DNA of 64,000 bases from the NCBI RefSeq assembly GCF_035222275.1, contig NC_085883.1:868001-932000 (forward strand), in the 5' to 3' direction. Shown here piece by piece: positions 44,532-55,808 of the stretch (the first letter of the stretch is position 1; every line of letters begins with the position of its first letter). Source of the DNA: Podospora bellae-mahoneyi. Lineage: Eukaryota; Ascomycota; Sordariomycetes; Sordariales; Podosporaceae. The notes under the pieces were generated by a model. That model was not told the DNA's origin. It saw only the letters and a program-made list of their open reading frames with translations, and did no database searches. A program made the position numbers and the translations under genes.

Positions 44532-45458
44532 ATGTTTCCAGCTCCTCCGCCCTTCGCCTTGCCCTCCTTAAAGACATCCCCCAAATTTGCATCATCGCAG
44601 CCTCATCCTTCTTCCATTCCTCATGGTTCGCTTATGAGAGATCTCATCACGGGCAAGTATCCCACAGACACCCTCTCAAGCTACCGCAATTCCTTTCGCA
44701 ATGCCATCCTCGACCCTGACTCCATAGTCCTAGTTGTACAAGACAATCTTTGACCAATCTGATAGCAAACACGTGTATGAAGCGTTGGCTGGGGTATATC
44801 CTTCGTTTGCGGAGCAAATTCCGCGAGACTCTCTCAACAAGGGAAAGGCTGTTGTATCAGTTGCAGGCTTTCCCCCTACTGCCAGGCTCCCTGCGTCATG
44901 GGCAGTTCCAACCCAACGGTAAAGTCTCTACCTCACTCTGTTGGTTCATCGTGGCTGCAAACAGCATCACTGACGATGTGATCTTTTGCCTCCAATAGGG
45001 ACGGTCCACCAAACACTGACGATCCGGTTTTGACGCGCGACAAAGACCCAGTGGGGCCTAAGATATTTGACGACACGCTTTCATCCCGAAGAGCTCGCGT
45101 ACGTTGCGATCCATTTCGGCAGTGTTATATAAGACGCCTCGAGCTAAAATGAGTTCCTACAGTGCGTTTAAGGGACTAGTGGTGGTTAAAATGATCGCCA
45201 CCCACCCAGCCAGCGTATTGCTGCAGAGGACACGCATCCAGCATCACCACCTGGCTTCTTGCTTTGGCGACGGAAGATGGTACTGGAATAAGAGTGGCAG
45301 GGACTCCCATAGGCAGGCTGTTCTTTAAGAATATCGGTTTCAAGGAGCTCAAAACCGTCGCAATACCTGGGTATGAAGCTCATCCAAAACCCATTTATAC
45401 GTGGTTGAGTCTACTGGACCAGGCCTCCTCAGAACCTGTCGAGCGCCTGAGACGATAG
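44532..45458 (+). pseudogene. GNAT-type acetyltransferase pseudogene
   Basis: Successive pieces in changing frames match a fungal GNAT acetyltransferase. They are LITGKYPTDTLSSYRNSFRN with DPDSIVLVVQD, then HVYEALAGVYPSFAEQIP and GKAVVSVAGF, and last the acceptor end SSITTWLLALATEDGTGI with VAGTPIGRLFFKNIGF and ELKTVAIPGYEAHPKPIYTW. The acetyl-CoA loop region around 45,200 is scrambled. Several stops and frame changes separate the pieces, so no full protein can be made. The best-preserved part is the last 200 bp. The AT content rises in the damaged middle, in keeping with C-to-T decay. Confidence 0.7.
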
Positions 45459-45560
45459 CTATCGTACACGTAGGCAGGCATACCGCACTCGAAACAGAAT
45501 TCCAAAATTATGCATTAAAGTATGTACAAAAACTCCCATTTTCCTATCCCATGTCTTCAT

Positions 45561-46306
45561 CTACTTGGTAGATGGGTTGGGGGACTTGGTGTTCCCAGGA
45601 AACTTCCTAAAGATATCCGCAATGTGGTCAATAGGCGCAGCCAACATTCCCATGGCCGACTCGAAGTAAGGATTCTCCCCCGCACTTGGGTGGCTTCTTG
45701 ACGGAACGAACGCCTTGGTGAGACCAAACTTCTTCGCCATGCCCTCGGACTCGCCCTTGGCCGACTGCAACGCCGCCTCGAGCGCCGGCAGGTCATTCTC
45801 CTCCTCCTCCTTGATATGCTGCGACAAGACCGACCAAAGCTCCTTCAGCTTGGGGACATAGTCTGCCGACTCGGCCTTCATGTTCTGGAATTCCTTGAGG
45901 AGCTCTTTTACCTGTTGAATTATGTTAGTATGACTGTGCTGTATCGGAAGCGCTAAATGGAGATGCTCACTCTGTGATGTTGCTTGCGGTCGTCCTCGGC
46001 CATGGCGTGGCCCTTGTCGCCCATATGAGACTCAAAAGCGGGATAGACAATCAGCTCTTCGGCGACCGAGTGGCGCGCCAGCTCCCAAGTGAATTGGTTG
46101 CCAAAGCGCTGTTGGTGATCGGGGTCATTGGAATTGATGACTTCGTTGTAGTACTGCTCGAGCTCTCGGTGGTCTTTGGTGATGACTTCGGAGATGGATG
46201 TGCCGGGCTTGACGGAGGCTGAGAACTGACGAGCCGCACATGGGAGGGTTTGTTGCCTCAAGGCGCCCATGATAGGGGCTGATACGAGAGGGCGTAGACG
46301 CATCAT
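45561..46306 (-). CDS. hemerythrin HHE-domain protein, probably mitochondrial
   Basis: Exons are 46306-45971 and 45911-45561 (phase 0), giving 228 residues. The N-terminus MMRLRPLVSAPIMGALRQ plus ARQFSAS is a typical mitochondrial presequence. The hemerythrin-like four-helix domain supplies the iron ligands in KDHRELEQYYNEV, WELARHSVAEELIVYPAFE, DDRKQHHR and LSQHIKEEEENDLP. Such proteins bind a di-iron centre and O2 or NO; the substrate here is unknown. The intron falls between the last two ligand helices, and joining HHR|VKELLKEFQNM restores the domain. A TTG-rich repeat in the leader (46315-46351) precedes the start. No damage is seen. Confidence 0.88.
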
Positions 46307-46984
46307 GGTTATTGTGATTGTGGTTGTGGTTGTGGTTGTGGCTGTGGTTGTTTAAGTGTTGTTGTGACTTGTCGAAGTGGTGAAGAAAGTCGAGCAAATT
46401 GATCAATAAGGACTGCGAGATTTGAAATGGCTGTTCGTCTGCTTTGGGGCAGGTCCTTAAATATCGGCAACCAATTCTCGGCTCCTTCCCTCTGAATCAT
46501 TTACATCTAGTCCAATGACGCGTTCATGTGGTGGTGGAGAGTGAAGGTACGACAAGTGAAGTGGTCATGACGTCACCACCCGTCTTCATTGATATCACCA
46601 CATTTTTAATTGGAAGTCGCCTATTCACCTCCGCTTCATCATCAGCGTAGCCCCGGCATCGTTGAAATGCAGAGAAGGACGAGTTCCGGGCTGGCGACAT
46701 CTTTCCCTTCTGAAAATGGCAGTCACTTCCTTCCTTATCGAGCGTCCCTGTCGCTCGGGACACTCATCCCGGCGCGGGCAGTTGCTCCTGACAGGCGCCA
46801 TGTTAGAAGCCCAGACGGGCCGGAGCAGCTGAGAACACCAGGAGCAGGGGTAACGTGTGTAAGAACCCCGACATTGGACGGGAGACATGTGTAATGTGGC
46901 CAAAGGCTTCTACAGGTGTTGCAGCCTGGTTCTTTAGCTAAATATTGCAATCCTTTTCATCTGTGAACAAACCGGACGTCTTGT
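46307..46984. other. intergenic region between peroxygenase and hemerythrin genes
   Basis: Contains a TTGTGG-type microsatellite at 46315-46351, beside the hemerythrin gene start. No gene is recognised. Confidence 0.6.
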
Positions 46985-47963
46985 CTAGAGCACCCTCGCC
47001 CTACCATCCATCAACCGCTCAGCATAATCCACCCCTCTCTTCCTCAAGACAGTCGAGTTCAGCCTCTTCTGATACTCGACAGCCACCGCCTGCAGGTTCC
47101 GCACCAGAATATCGGTCGTAAACTGAGCCTCGGGTCTCTTCCAGCCAAGTTCGGTTGGGAGACGCTCGTTTTCTATATTTACCAAGTCAGAAACCGGAAC
47201 TTCAATGAGTGTGATAGAACAATGCTAAACGTACGGAAAAGGTATTCCACACGCGTCTTCTCGACAGTGAGAGTCTCAGCGTCTCCGAGGATGGAGATAA
47301 ACGCGGCTGTCTCGCCGAGGATGAAAGCCTCGCCAAGTTGGGAGAGGGAGTATTGAGGATTGGTTGATTTGCATGTCTTCATGCGAGCGACGATGGCAGC
47401 GGCACCGCTCTCGACATTGACGATGTCGCCCCAGTGGGAGCGGGTTTCGTCAAAGGCTTCCTGGTTGAAAATGTCGGCGTGGCCGTGGAAGGCGTCGACG
47501 CGACTGTGAAGACATACATCAGAGAAACCCATTGGAGTTTATGGGGGTGTGACATACGAGAGACTGGCATCATGCTCCAGCACGTTGTGGCGGGTCAAGT
47601 GGTCAAGCGAGAACCAGGTAGAGTTCGGCTCCGGGTTCGTGCTGATGGCGAAGTCAAAGAGGAAAGCGGAGATGTTGGCGTCGAAGTTGACAGCGTTGAA
47701 GAGGCCGTTGGTGAGGTCATCGAGGGTGATGTATTTGCCGGTACGAGGGAGGAAGCCGTGGTTGGCAAATGTGTTTAGGAATGGGCATGGCCCACGGACT
47801 ATGAAAATGGTAGCTGATGCAATCAGGCATCACAGATCTCCCGTTGTGAGAATTACGCACCATCGCCTGCCTTAGGCCCATGCCATTGCTCAAAGGGGTC
47901 GCTGTTGGACACATTGACAGCCGCAGCGGCCACCGCCAAAGAAAGAAAGGCTGCAAGTCTCAT
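46985..47963 (-). CDS. secreted heme-thiolate peroxidase/peroxygenase (chloroperoxidase family)
   Basis: Exons are 47963-47861, 47798-47558, 47503-47235 and 47172-46985; all are GT-AG and in phase, giving 266 residues. A signal peptide (MRLAAFLSLAVAAAA) is followed by DPFEQWHGPKAGD. The family heme motif is present as RGPCPFLNTFANHGFLPRTG, whose Cys is the proximal thiolate ligand, and the acid-base/Mg site as EHDASLSR. The length is that of the short unspecific peroxygenases. These enzymes use H2O2 to oxygenate or halogenate small organic substrates outside the cell. N-linked sites occur (NIS, NST). The C-terminus (DYAERLMDGRARVL) shows no anchor. The introns are 52-62 nt. I saw no missing key residue. 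Confidence 0.9.
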
Positions 47964-49212
47964 GATGAATGACAATGATAGTACAAAACCGTCAACCTGT
48001 GCTACCTGCCTCTCATCTCAACATTGACCACGACAAGCTCCATCTTATATCGATCGCTCTACAGACATGCACCAGGATCTTGGGTAGCACGGCAAGTTCC
48101 ATCGGACCGCGCATATGGACGCGCAAGCGGCTCGACATCATGCGAACCCGAGCATAGCCTCCTTCGCCCAGGTATGTAATGTGGTATTCCAGGTTGCACT
48201 TTGACTAATTGGAGCCACTTCATTGGGGGAGGTCGGATCCTTCACAGTGCCCCAATCCGACCTGATCCAGTCGGATATGGGCCGGCCAGGTGGGTAAAGA
48301 TCCGCATGAATCAGACAACAACAAAGTCCTGGGACTTTGCATTTCCCTGCGACATCATGCTCGGTAGCATGTAAGGTGGCTTTAAAACCGAGAATGTGAC
48401 CTCAATCCGCGGATCGGGGCAAGGCTTTTAAGGGGAAGTAAAATGCCGATCCAGCGGTTCAAAGGCGGGCAGACGAAGTGTGTGTCTTCCTGTCACCTAC
48501 CTATTTACCATGAACGGCATCTCTGGCTCTTGGAGGAAATGGGCGGAATAGCACAAGCTGAGATTGGGTCTTTAGAAGGTTGCAGTGCTGAGATTGAACA
48601 TTGAGACCCAATCCAGGACTAATCTTCGTCAAAGCACGCCATCAATGTGCCTTTTCGAAACTGCAAGGCATTCTTCGGACTCTTTAAGTATGCCCGCCGG
48701 GCGCCTGATCCTTCACCGACCTTCCCCGGTAACCCTTCGAGAATACGAGGACCCTTATACCCATGCATTCTGGGTTGCATCTCTGCCTACTTGACACTGC
48801 AAAGCTACAGACGACATGCGTGGTGGCTTAAACCCAACAGCTGACGTGGCTTGCTGTTGTGAGAACAGAGGCTGAACTGTTGCCAAAACATACGCTGGGA
48901 GGATGCCAAAATCGATTCTGATTTCTTCCCAGACACGATACGACGTTACGTCTCGACGAGTTGATTGTTAAATTGAGAAGGAAAATTTCCCGGGGGGTCT
49001 GCAGTTCCACGATGTGTTAACCTGGTTACACCGTCGTTGTCATAACCCCCGACTCGGTGAAGACTCCAAATATGGCGATGACACGATGAGACAAGGCTGT
49101 GCATGAGAATTCAAATAATAACACGATACAATTTTCTTGCTTGCAAAGAGCCGCCATTGCTAGCCCCAATACATGCCTGTAAGGTACCTAGGTCCACGAT
49201 GGAGTGGGAAGA
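47964..49212. other. 1.25-kb intergenic region
   Basis: No gene recognised between the peroxygenase (transcribed away) and the 3' end of the alcohol dehydrogenase gene. Confidence 0.5.
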
Positions 49213-50614
49213 CTACAAACTCGTGAGCTCCGGAGTCCCTTCAGCACGCGGGGCAGAGAACCTCGTCTCAATAAAACATTTCACCAGACCCTCCTCTCTC
49301 TTCTCCTGCAGCTTATATGCCTTTGCTATATCGTCAATCTTGAACCGATGCGTCAACATGATGGTGGGATCGATCTCTCCTTTTTCAACCATCTCGAGAA
49401 GCTCCTCCCAATCTGAAGCAATATTAGCCACTGAAGCGGTCACTAAAGATGTGAGCAAACTTACATCTCTGCACCGGAGCCTGTCCACACCCGATCAAGT
49501 AAATACCAAGCTCCATCAGCGCACCGACATTGAAATGGTTAGTGAACCCGACGTAATCACCGATGATGCCGACTCTCCCAAACTTCTTGGTTGCGTACAG
49601 ACATTCATTGATCATCTCGCTTGTATCCTGCTCCGCCCCAATCGCCATCTCCAGCTTGTGCGCCCATCCTTTGGCGTACTCTCCTCCGCTCGCATCAATA
49701 CTGACATCAACGCCCCCAGGCACCATTTCGTGTATCTTTGTCGGCACTGTCTGTCCAGACTCCAATGTTGCATAGTTGATGGTCTCTAGCCCTGGGATCT
49801 TGGACTTTGCATACTCGGTCCGCCAGTTGCTGTCGATGCCAATAACACGTGTAGCACCCTTCTTCTTTGCCCAAAAGCATGCCATGAAGCCGATGGGACC
49901 GAGGCCCCAGATGGCGACTGTGTCTCCCTCGTTGACGCCGGTGTAGACCACGCTGTGGTACGAAGTGGGCAGCACATCAGAGAGATACAGTGCTTTTTCA
50001 TCCGGGACGTTGTCAGGGATCTTGAGGAGGTTGTTCTCAGCCAGCGGGATCCTGACGTACTCGGCCTGTCCGCCCGCATACCCTCCCGTCAAGTGTGAGT
50101 AACCAAAGATGCCGCCCATGCGCCCGCCATAAAGCTTGGCGTGAAGAGTTGAGGCATTCGTCTTTTCGCATGCAGTAGGGAGCTTGTCCTTGCAGTAACT
50201 ACACTCGCCGCAAGAGATGCAAAAGCTGTTCACCACCCGATCACCAACAGCGAGCTTGGTGATCGACGGTCCGACCGACTCGACAACGCCGCAGAACTCG
50301 TGTCCCAGAATATCGCCCTTTTCGACCTGCACCACCACTCCATGCATCAGGTGTACGTCGCTGCCGCAGACGGTGGAACCAGTGACCTTGAGGATGACAT
50401 CGTGGTCGTCGACGATCTTGGGCTTGGACGTCTCAATGACTCGTACGTCGTTCTTGCCCATCCAAGCGAGGGCTTTCATCTTCGCGCCGCTGTCGTCCGT
50501 GTACCGGCCGCCGTCGCGGTCAGGGTTGGAGATATCGGTGTGGGCCGCACGGTTTTGGTCACCGTGTCCGAGGGCCATCTCGGCCAGCCTGGCCGTCATG
50601 TTCTCTGCAACCAT
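49213..50614 (-). CDS. zinc-dependent alcohol dehydrogenase family protein (formaldehyde dehydrogenase-like)
   Basis: Exons are 50614-49465 and 49412-49213 (phase 1), giving 449 residues. The catalytic zinc site is CGSDVHL and GHEFCGVVESVG. The structural zinc lobe is ISCGECSYCKDKLPTACEKTN. A long insert (YGGRMGGIFGYSHLTGGYAGGQAEYV) and YLSDVLPTSYH place it with the glutathione-independent formaldehyde dehydrogenase-like branch of medium-chain dehydrogenases. The NAD loop is AIWGLGPIGFMACFWA, followed by an acidic residue in VIGIDSN, which favours NAD. An N-terminal extension of about 45 residues precedes the usual start MKALAWMGKND; its own ATG is kept because the frame is open, but translation could begin at the inner Met. 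Substrate is not certain. Confidence 0.88.
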
Positions 50615-51059
50615 GGTGGATGATCTGTCGATGGATGTAAATAGGGTACCTTTGGTCGTGAGAGATACTGGGCAGTGGATTTGTGGGGAGAAGACATGAG
50701 TTCGGCGACAGTAACAATGCTGCCGTCATAAGGACAGGAGTTGTCTTGGCATCCATATCTTCAACCAAATCGTCGACGTCACGACATGTGCGTGCGGAGA
50801 AAACTCTCCGGGTTTCGAGAGTAATGTTGGTTTAAAATTTGCGACTTCCTTCAAGGTAAATCCCCAGATTGACCGGCGCTTAAATACTTGGTCAGCGGGG
50901 TTTGTAGCTGAAAGGGAGGGAAGGAGCAACAGCCTTGGGCTCTTACCAAGATTCAAATAAAGATTGAGAAGAGGAAGGTGCTTTGATGAATATCAAACGA
51001 GGAAGGTGCTCTTGAGTATCACGCCATATTTTCTCGTCTCTCCTGCTTTGACAGCAACA
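50615..51059. other. upstream region of the alcohol dehydrogenase gene
   Basis: Promoter and leader of the dehydrogenase gene; the decayed HET-domain gene ends nearby. No other gene seen. Confidence 0.4.
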
Positions 51060-53589
51060 GTTGTGGCTGGGGCCAACAATGGTGCCAGTAAGCCACCGAG
51101 CAAAGATTTGTTCCCTAAACAAGCTTGACCATCTTCCTGGGGCCGCCAGCGATAAAGGCGCTTCCATTCATGACACCATGAACATAGCAATTTCCAACAA
51201 ACTCCCAACCGCCGTCCACCGTCTCCCGCGAACGAAGAACATACGGCGTTGGGGGCCCCATCGATCAGCCACACAGCATCACCGGGTTTTGCATGTCTCG
51301 GGATGAGACACACATAGCCATTCCGTGTTACCGCGACCCTCCTTCCCCGCCAAGCTCTGGATATGAGTTCACTATATCTGCGTCTCGCCATCATGCCTTC
51401 AATATAGTCGTCCTCAGCTGGCTGGTTCCCTCGATTGGCTTCCACAGTCGATACATCTTCTCGTACAGCCTCATGGTTAGCAGCCACCGGTCGTAAAGGC
51501 CGCGAACTGAATCTGGGGCAGGCCATTCCGTCTCAGTGCAATCGCCAATCACCAATCTGATGAAGACATCCTCTATCGAGGTGGGCTCCGCACTCTGTCG
51601 GTATCTATCAACAGCCTGACTCGACGACATGACCATTTCCCGAGAAGCCTTCAACACCCTGGCGAGCTTAGCATCGAGCCAAGGGGCGTGAGGTGGCGCA
51701 AGCTCGGCGACGAGGTCCAGTTCCGCTCCTCGAAGAACCAACAGGACCGTTAGAAAACGATGGGAGATCCAGCACGTTGGGAGTCCCACCCGCGCGGTAG
51801 GGGGGTTGACCAGAGATGCACCCAAGGGGTTCAGCATGACGAGCAAGACTCCAGTCCGGTACCCACGATCGAAGACATTGTAATGCATCGCCATCGATGC
51901 ACCCTGTCCCTGCACGTGACAACAGCTCGAAAAGACCAGCATCCAAATACACCTCATTGGTGTTCTTGGAGTAGTTGAGTTGCGTGAAACGCCTGCCTTC
52001 CCCTTTGGCGGCGAGCCTATGGACTCCAAAAACCTTGTCCCGCGGATTACTTTCTCAGAGTAGATGGGCCGTCGACATGACATCTTTGAATTGCGGCAGT
52101 CCCTTTCCCACAATGCGTCTTACTCTCCAGTGCTGCATGCAACATACAATGCCAACATGGAAACTCCGCAGAGTCATTTTGTTCTTCCAGCAATCTGTAC
52201 TCTGCGTCCACTCAAATGCTATCCGGAGACGAACATTTGATTCAACAATCGCAAGCGCTCGATAGAAGTCGTCCCAGTTGCAACACATCCGTCCATACAT
52301 GACACGAGCCTCGGAAGCGAGAACAGCTTCCTGGGCCACCCAGACGCGCTCGAACCACTCATGCTCGAGGAGATGCATAAGCGGAAGCCACCAGGGAGTG
52401 AAGCGACACTTGCCCACCTCCTGATATGCCTTGAGATTGTCCCTTGTAAACGAAGTGTTGATGCGAAGCTGGTCAATCAGGCGGAAGGCAAGGGTGGCGA
52501 AGACACTCTTTAGTACCCTGTCGAAAGAATCAACTTCCGTGATCCGCTTCGGCAACCAGCGAATGACCCGGTTCAGCGTTGTCCAGCTCATCTCTCTCGA
52601 AGGTGAGCCAAGCCAGATGGTGACCAGGGATGCGGATGAGTCAATATCTCCCATCAAGTACACCTGTTACGACTTTTCGTTTTCCGAGAGCTGGTCAATG
52701 CAGATTGAGTCTATCCAGATCAATCGCGGGAGGAGAGTAGATCGGAGGTCTCCAAGAAGCTTAAAGACATTGGACACGACGCGCAATGTGCAGTCACTGA
52801 CGATTATGTGCTCGCCGTCATCTCTCTCGGCTTGGGCCCATCTGTATGAGATCGCCTCAAAAGGTGGGGCCGATTTGAGCTCAACTTCGAACAAATTGCA
52901 TGACATAGCCTTGTGGCGGTGGCCAAGATGAACCAATAAAAGTCGGATGGTGGTCTTCTCTGGAGATAAGGGAGTATAAGTGTATAGCGGCAATTTGGGT
53001 TGACTCGGTCGATAAGCGTGGGCTCTTCGCTGATGATGAGCCCTGTTATACCTCCAGTAGACGTTAATGATATGCTCCGGAACTATCCCACTCAACGCCC
53101 CCCGCCCCCAGCCTCCACAAGAAGCACACCTCGACCTGGAACCACTCGAAAACCCGCTGGAGACGCAGCTTGTAAGCGAGGGACCAAGATAAAGGTCCAA
53201 TACGCTTTGATTTCGAGATCGTAAAAGAAGATCACCGGGAACCTGACAAACCAAAGCCTTCCAACCAGCGAATCACTCCAACAGTGGCCAATAGTAACGA
53301 ACGCCACCCGAGCAATACGGCCGGCCAGCGAGACGGCAATGTCAATCTGGGCAAAAGGATTGATACCGTATTTCCAGTATGCATGTCCGTACGCGACGAC
53401 GAGGATTGACAGTGCATATAGGGGTGGTTTTTCGGTGGCGAGCACTGGGAGAAACCACAGATAAGCGGTAAGGAACAAGGAGAGGGGCAGTTGTACTCGA
53501 TGGTTGAGGTGGAGGTTGTGCGTGAGAAGAAAGAAAGAAGTGGTCCCAATCCATCGCCTCTGAGTCGCTTCCAAGGTTGTCTGAAACAT
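51060..53589 (-). pseudogene. HET-domain gene, decayed, with N-terminal membrane segments
   Basis: The N-terminal part (from about 53589) has two or three TM-like stretches (LPLSLFLTAYLWFLPVL; LYALSILVVAYGHAYW). A HET domain follows with FEAISYRWAQAERDDGEHI and LIWIDSICIDQLSENEKS; then LVTIWLGSPSREMSW, LPLMHLLEHEWFERVWVAQE, ESNPRDKVFGVH and a C-terminal region resembling the usual HET-family tail (WRGRRVAVTRNGYVCLIP). At least two stops and several frame changes interrupt the reading frame, so the gene is broken. HET domains are TIR-like signalling modules of fungal allorecognition and cell death. The intact HET gene next to it shows no close similarity outside the domain, so this is a separate family member and not a recent duplicate. 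Confidence 0.8.
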
Positions 53590-53781
53590 CGTTGCGCTGC
53601 ACTGACAGGTTGCAGGCAGGTTGAAAGAAGCCAAGAGAAACGAAGGCCTTAAGGAGGACTCGTAGCAGGGTGGGTGAGGCTCAAACTCCGACCAGGCAGC
53701 TGACTATGGCACCAAATATCGTGGCGCAGCAGCCAAGCAACTGGACACAAGTTGTACACACACCTGCATCATCCGTGATAT

Positions 53782-55524
53782 CTACAACTTCGCCCAGATT
53801 TCGTCCGTCACACCGCCTGCCCTTTCAGCCCTAAACACAACCTGATGCAACGCCGCCGCCTCTGGATCATCAGTCTCCTGTATCCACGCCGACATCACAT
53901 ACCTCCTTCCCCCACCCACAACAACCTCAATCTGACTCCCCGGCCAAGGCGACGCGTTCCTCCACAGCTCCCCAGGCAGCTGCTCCCAATAATGAATATC
54001 GCTCGCCTCCATCCGTCGAAGAAACCACTCATACAACTCCGCTTCCTTATCCTGCAAAAAAAGCTGCACAGCGGGCCTCTTGGCGCGCTGGTCAACCAAC
54101 ATCAGCAACTCCACCCTTGTACCATCTTGGAAGATGGCAAAGGCTGATATCGCCAGTACTAGCAACCGTTTGTTGGAACGGAAGAACAAACGCCGGGTTT
54201 CGTCCCAGTGGCTCTCTGGCCGGGCTCTTCCCGGCCAGACCGTGATTTTCTCTGGGGCCCGGGGGCCTGTGGTGGTGGTGAGACGTTGGAGTGGAAAGGC
54301 GATTGCATCCACCGGTGAGGTTATATTCAGTGGTTGGGTAGCGGTATCGTCCAGCTGGATATAAAAACTTCTTCTGCAGGTTGTCAGCAGAACAGAACCT
54401 TCTGGCTCGGATAGCACTCGTAAGGGGCAGTTTCTGCGGACGAAGAAGTCGGGGCCATTTTTGTTGAGGGTGATTCCCATCATTCTTCCTCGTTGGCCGG
54501 GCGGGCTGGATCGGGGTTTTATCTCCCCTAGACCGAGGAAATAATGCAGGCCTTGGTCTGGTTCGCCGATGTCTTCTTGTGTTAGACGGAGGAGGGAGGA
54601 GGTGATGCGCAGGCCTTTGTTGGTGACGATGTACTCTGGGTTGATGGAGGCGCTCATGGCGGCGTTGCGGATGCTGAGGATGGAGATGGTTTCGTTTTTG
54701 TTGTGGCGGGTGAAGTCGTCTGGGGAGGTGGCGAGTAAGGGGGATCCGGACCTGTGCGGTGTTGTTGAACCTAGAGAAGTGACATGTTTGTTACTTTTTT
54801 GCCAAGCAAAGATGGTCATGTCGTTGCTTTTGCGGATAATTTCCTCTTGGAGGCGTCGAAAGGCATTTTCGCCCTCGCCGTAGATCATGGGGAGGTTTAC
54901 GTCGAAGATGCCGAGCAGACAGTACGCGACATCTTCGGGGCGGGTGGTCTGCCGGTTTGCGGCCCAGGACATGCGGTCTGCGATGGATATTTGGCGGATG
55001 GAGGCATGGCCTGTGAGGATGTCAGCTGGGATGCCGGTGATGGATTCGAGCTTCACGATAAGACCGTCCTTGGTGCCTCGCAGGTCCCAGTCCTTGTCGT
55101 AGAACTGCACTTTCTCTGGGGCGAGCAGCTCCTGTAGGGTCCAACCACGACGGAACCATCGACAGTTTGGAAGATTGGTCTTTAGCTCTCCGGTGGCGGG
55201 AAGATCGGAAAGGTACACGAAGCAGGCGGCGGCCTGTTGATACCAGCGGAACATGGAGTTGATGCTTTCTGTCAGTTCGGCATTGTTCGTCTTGTCGATG
55301 CAGCAAGTGTCGACCCATGCCCACTCGAGCCGCTGTTCGGCTGCTATCCTGCAGGACTCCTGTAATTTTTGGTATCCTTGTTTCGACTGCAGCGAAGGTA
55401 TCTGGTCCCGGACATCTTGATGCGAGACTTCTTCTCCGTCCCAAGTGTGCGACAAGATGGCGTAGGGCGGCCGGCGGCCGAAGAACTGCTTAAAGGCGAG
55501 GGTTTGGGTATTGAGGAGACGCAT
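53782..55524 (-). CDS. HET-domain protein, HET-D/E-like N-terminus, intact
   Basis: A single-exon gene of 580 residues. The start MRLLNTQTLAFKQFFGRRPPYA is the classic beginning of the HET-D/HET-E type. The domain motifs follow: YAILSHTW, GYQKLQESC, EWAWVDTCCIDKTNNAELTESIN, CFVYLSDLP, CRWFRRGWTLQELLAPEKVQFYD and PEDVAYCLLGIFDVNLPMIYGEG with AFRRLQEEI. No NACHT, WD40 or ankyrin module follows; the C-terminal 300 residues form a beta-rich domain of unknown role (FPLQRLTTTTGPRAPEKITVW). Such stand-alone HET proteins act in the cytosol in heterokaryon incompatibility and other cell-death responses. It shares a 284-bp divergent upstream region with the next HET gene. Confidence 0.9.
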   Translation of the reverse strand: MRLLNTQTLAFKQFFGRRPPYAILSHTWDGEEVSHQDVRDQIPSLQSKQGYQKLQESCRIAAEQRLEWAWVDTCCIDKTNNAELTESINSMFRWYQQAAACFVYLSDLPATGELKTNLPNCRWFRRGWTLQELLAPEKVQFYDKDWDLRGTKDGLIVKLESITGIPADILTGHASIRQISIADRMSWAANRQTTRPEDVAYCLLGIFDVNLPMIYGEGENAFRRLQEEIIRKSNDMTIFAWQKSNKHVTSLGSTTPHRSGSPLLATSPDDFTRHNKNETISILSIRNAAMSASINPEYIVTNKGLRITSSLLRLTQEDIGEPDQGLHYFLGLGEIKPRSSPPGQRGRMMGITLNKNGPDFFVRRNCPLRVLSEPEGSVLLTTCRRSFYIQLDDTATQPLNITSPVDAIAFPLQRLTTTTGPRAPEKITVWPGRARPESHWDETRRLFFRSNKRLLVLAISAFAIFQDGTRVELLMLVDQRAKRPAVQLFLQDKEAELYEWFLRRMEASDIHYWEQLPGELWRNASPWPGSQIEVVVGGGRRYVMSAWIQETDDPEAAALHQVVFRAERAGGVTDEIWAKL

Positions 55525-55808
55525 ATTTGTTTGCCCGGCGCGACCTCGAGTGGATCTAAGAGGTCAACCTGGTTGGGGGAATTGGGCCGGAAAATGGGGT
55601 CTGGGCGACTTTTACGGAGCGTTTCCTTTGCTTCTATCATGCAAGGAAATGTTAGGCTCAGCCTCAGCTGATTGTCAGCCAGAATCGAGGAACCACTTAT
55701 TGGCTGGGATCGGAGGCAGCCGATTTGTGCGTACCTTAGCTTCGAGGTTGTCAAATGGCGATAGCAACGAGCCACATGAACGCTGAAAGCTCAGACCCAT
55801 GATCAACA

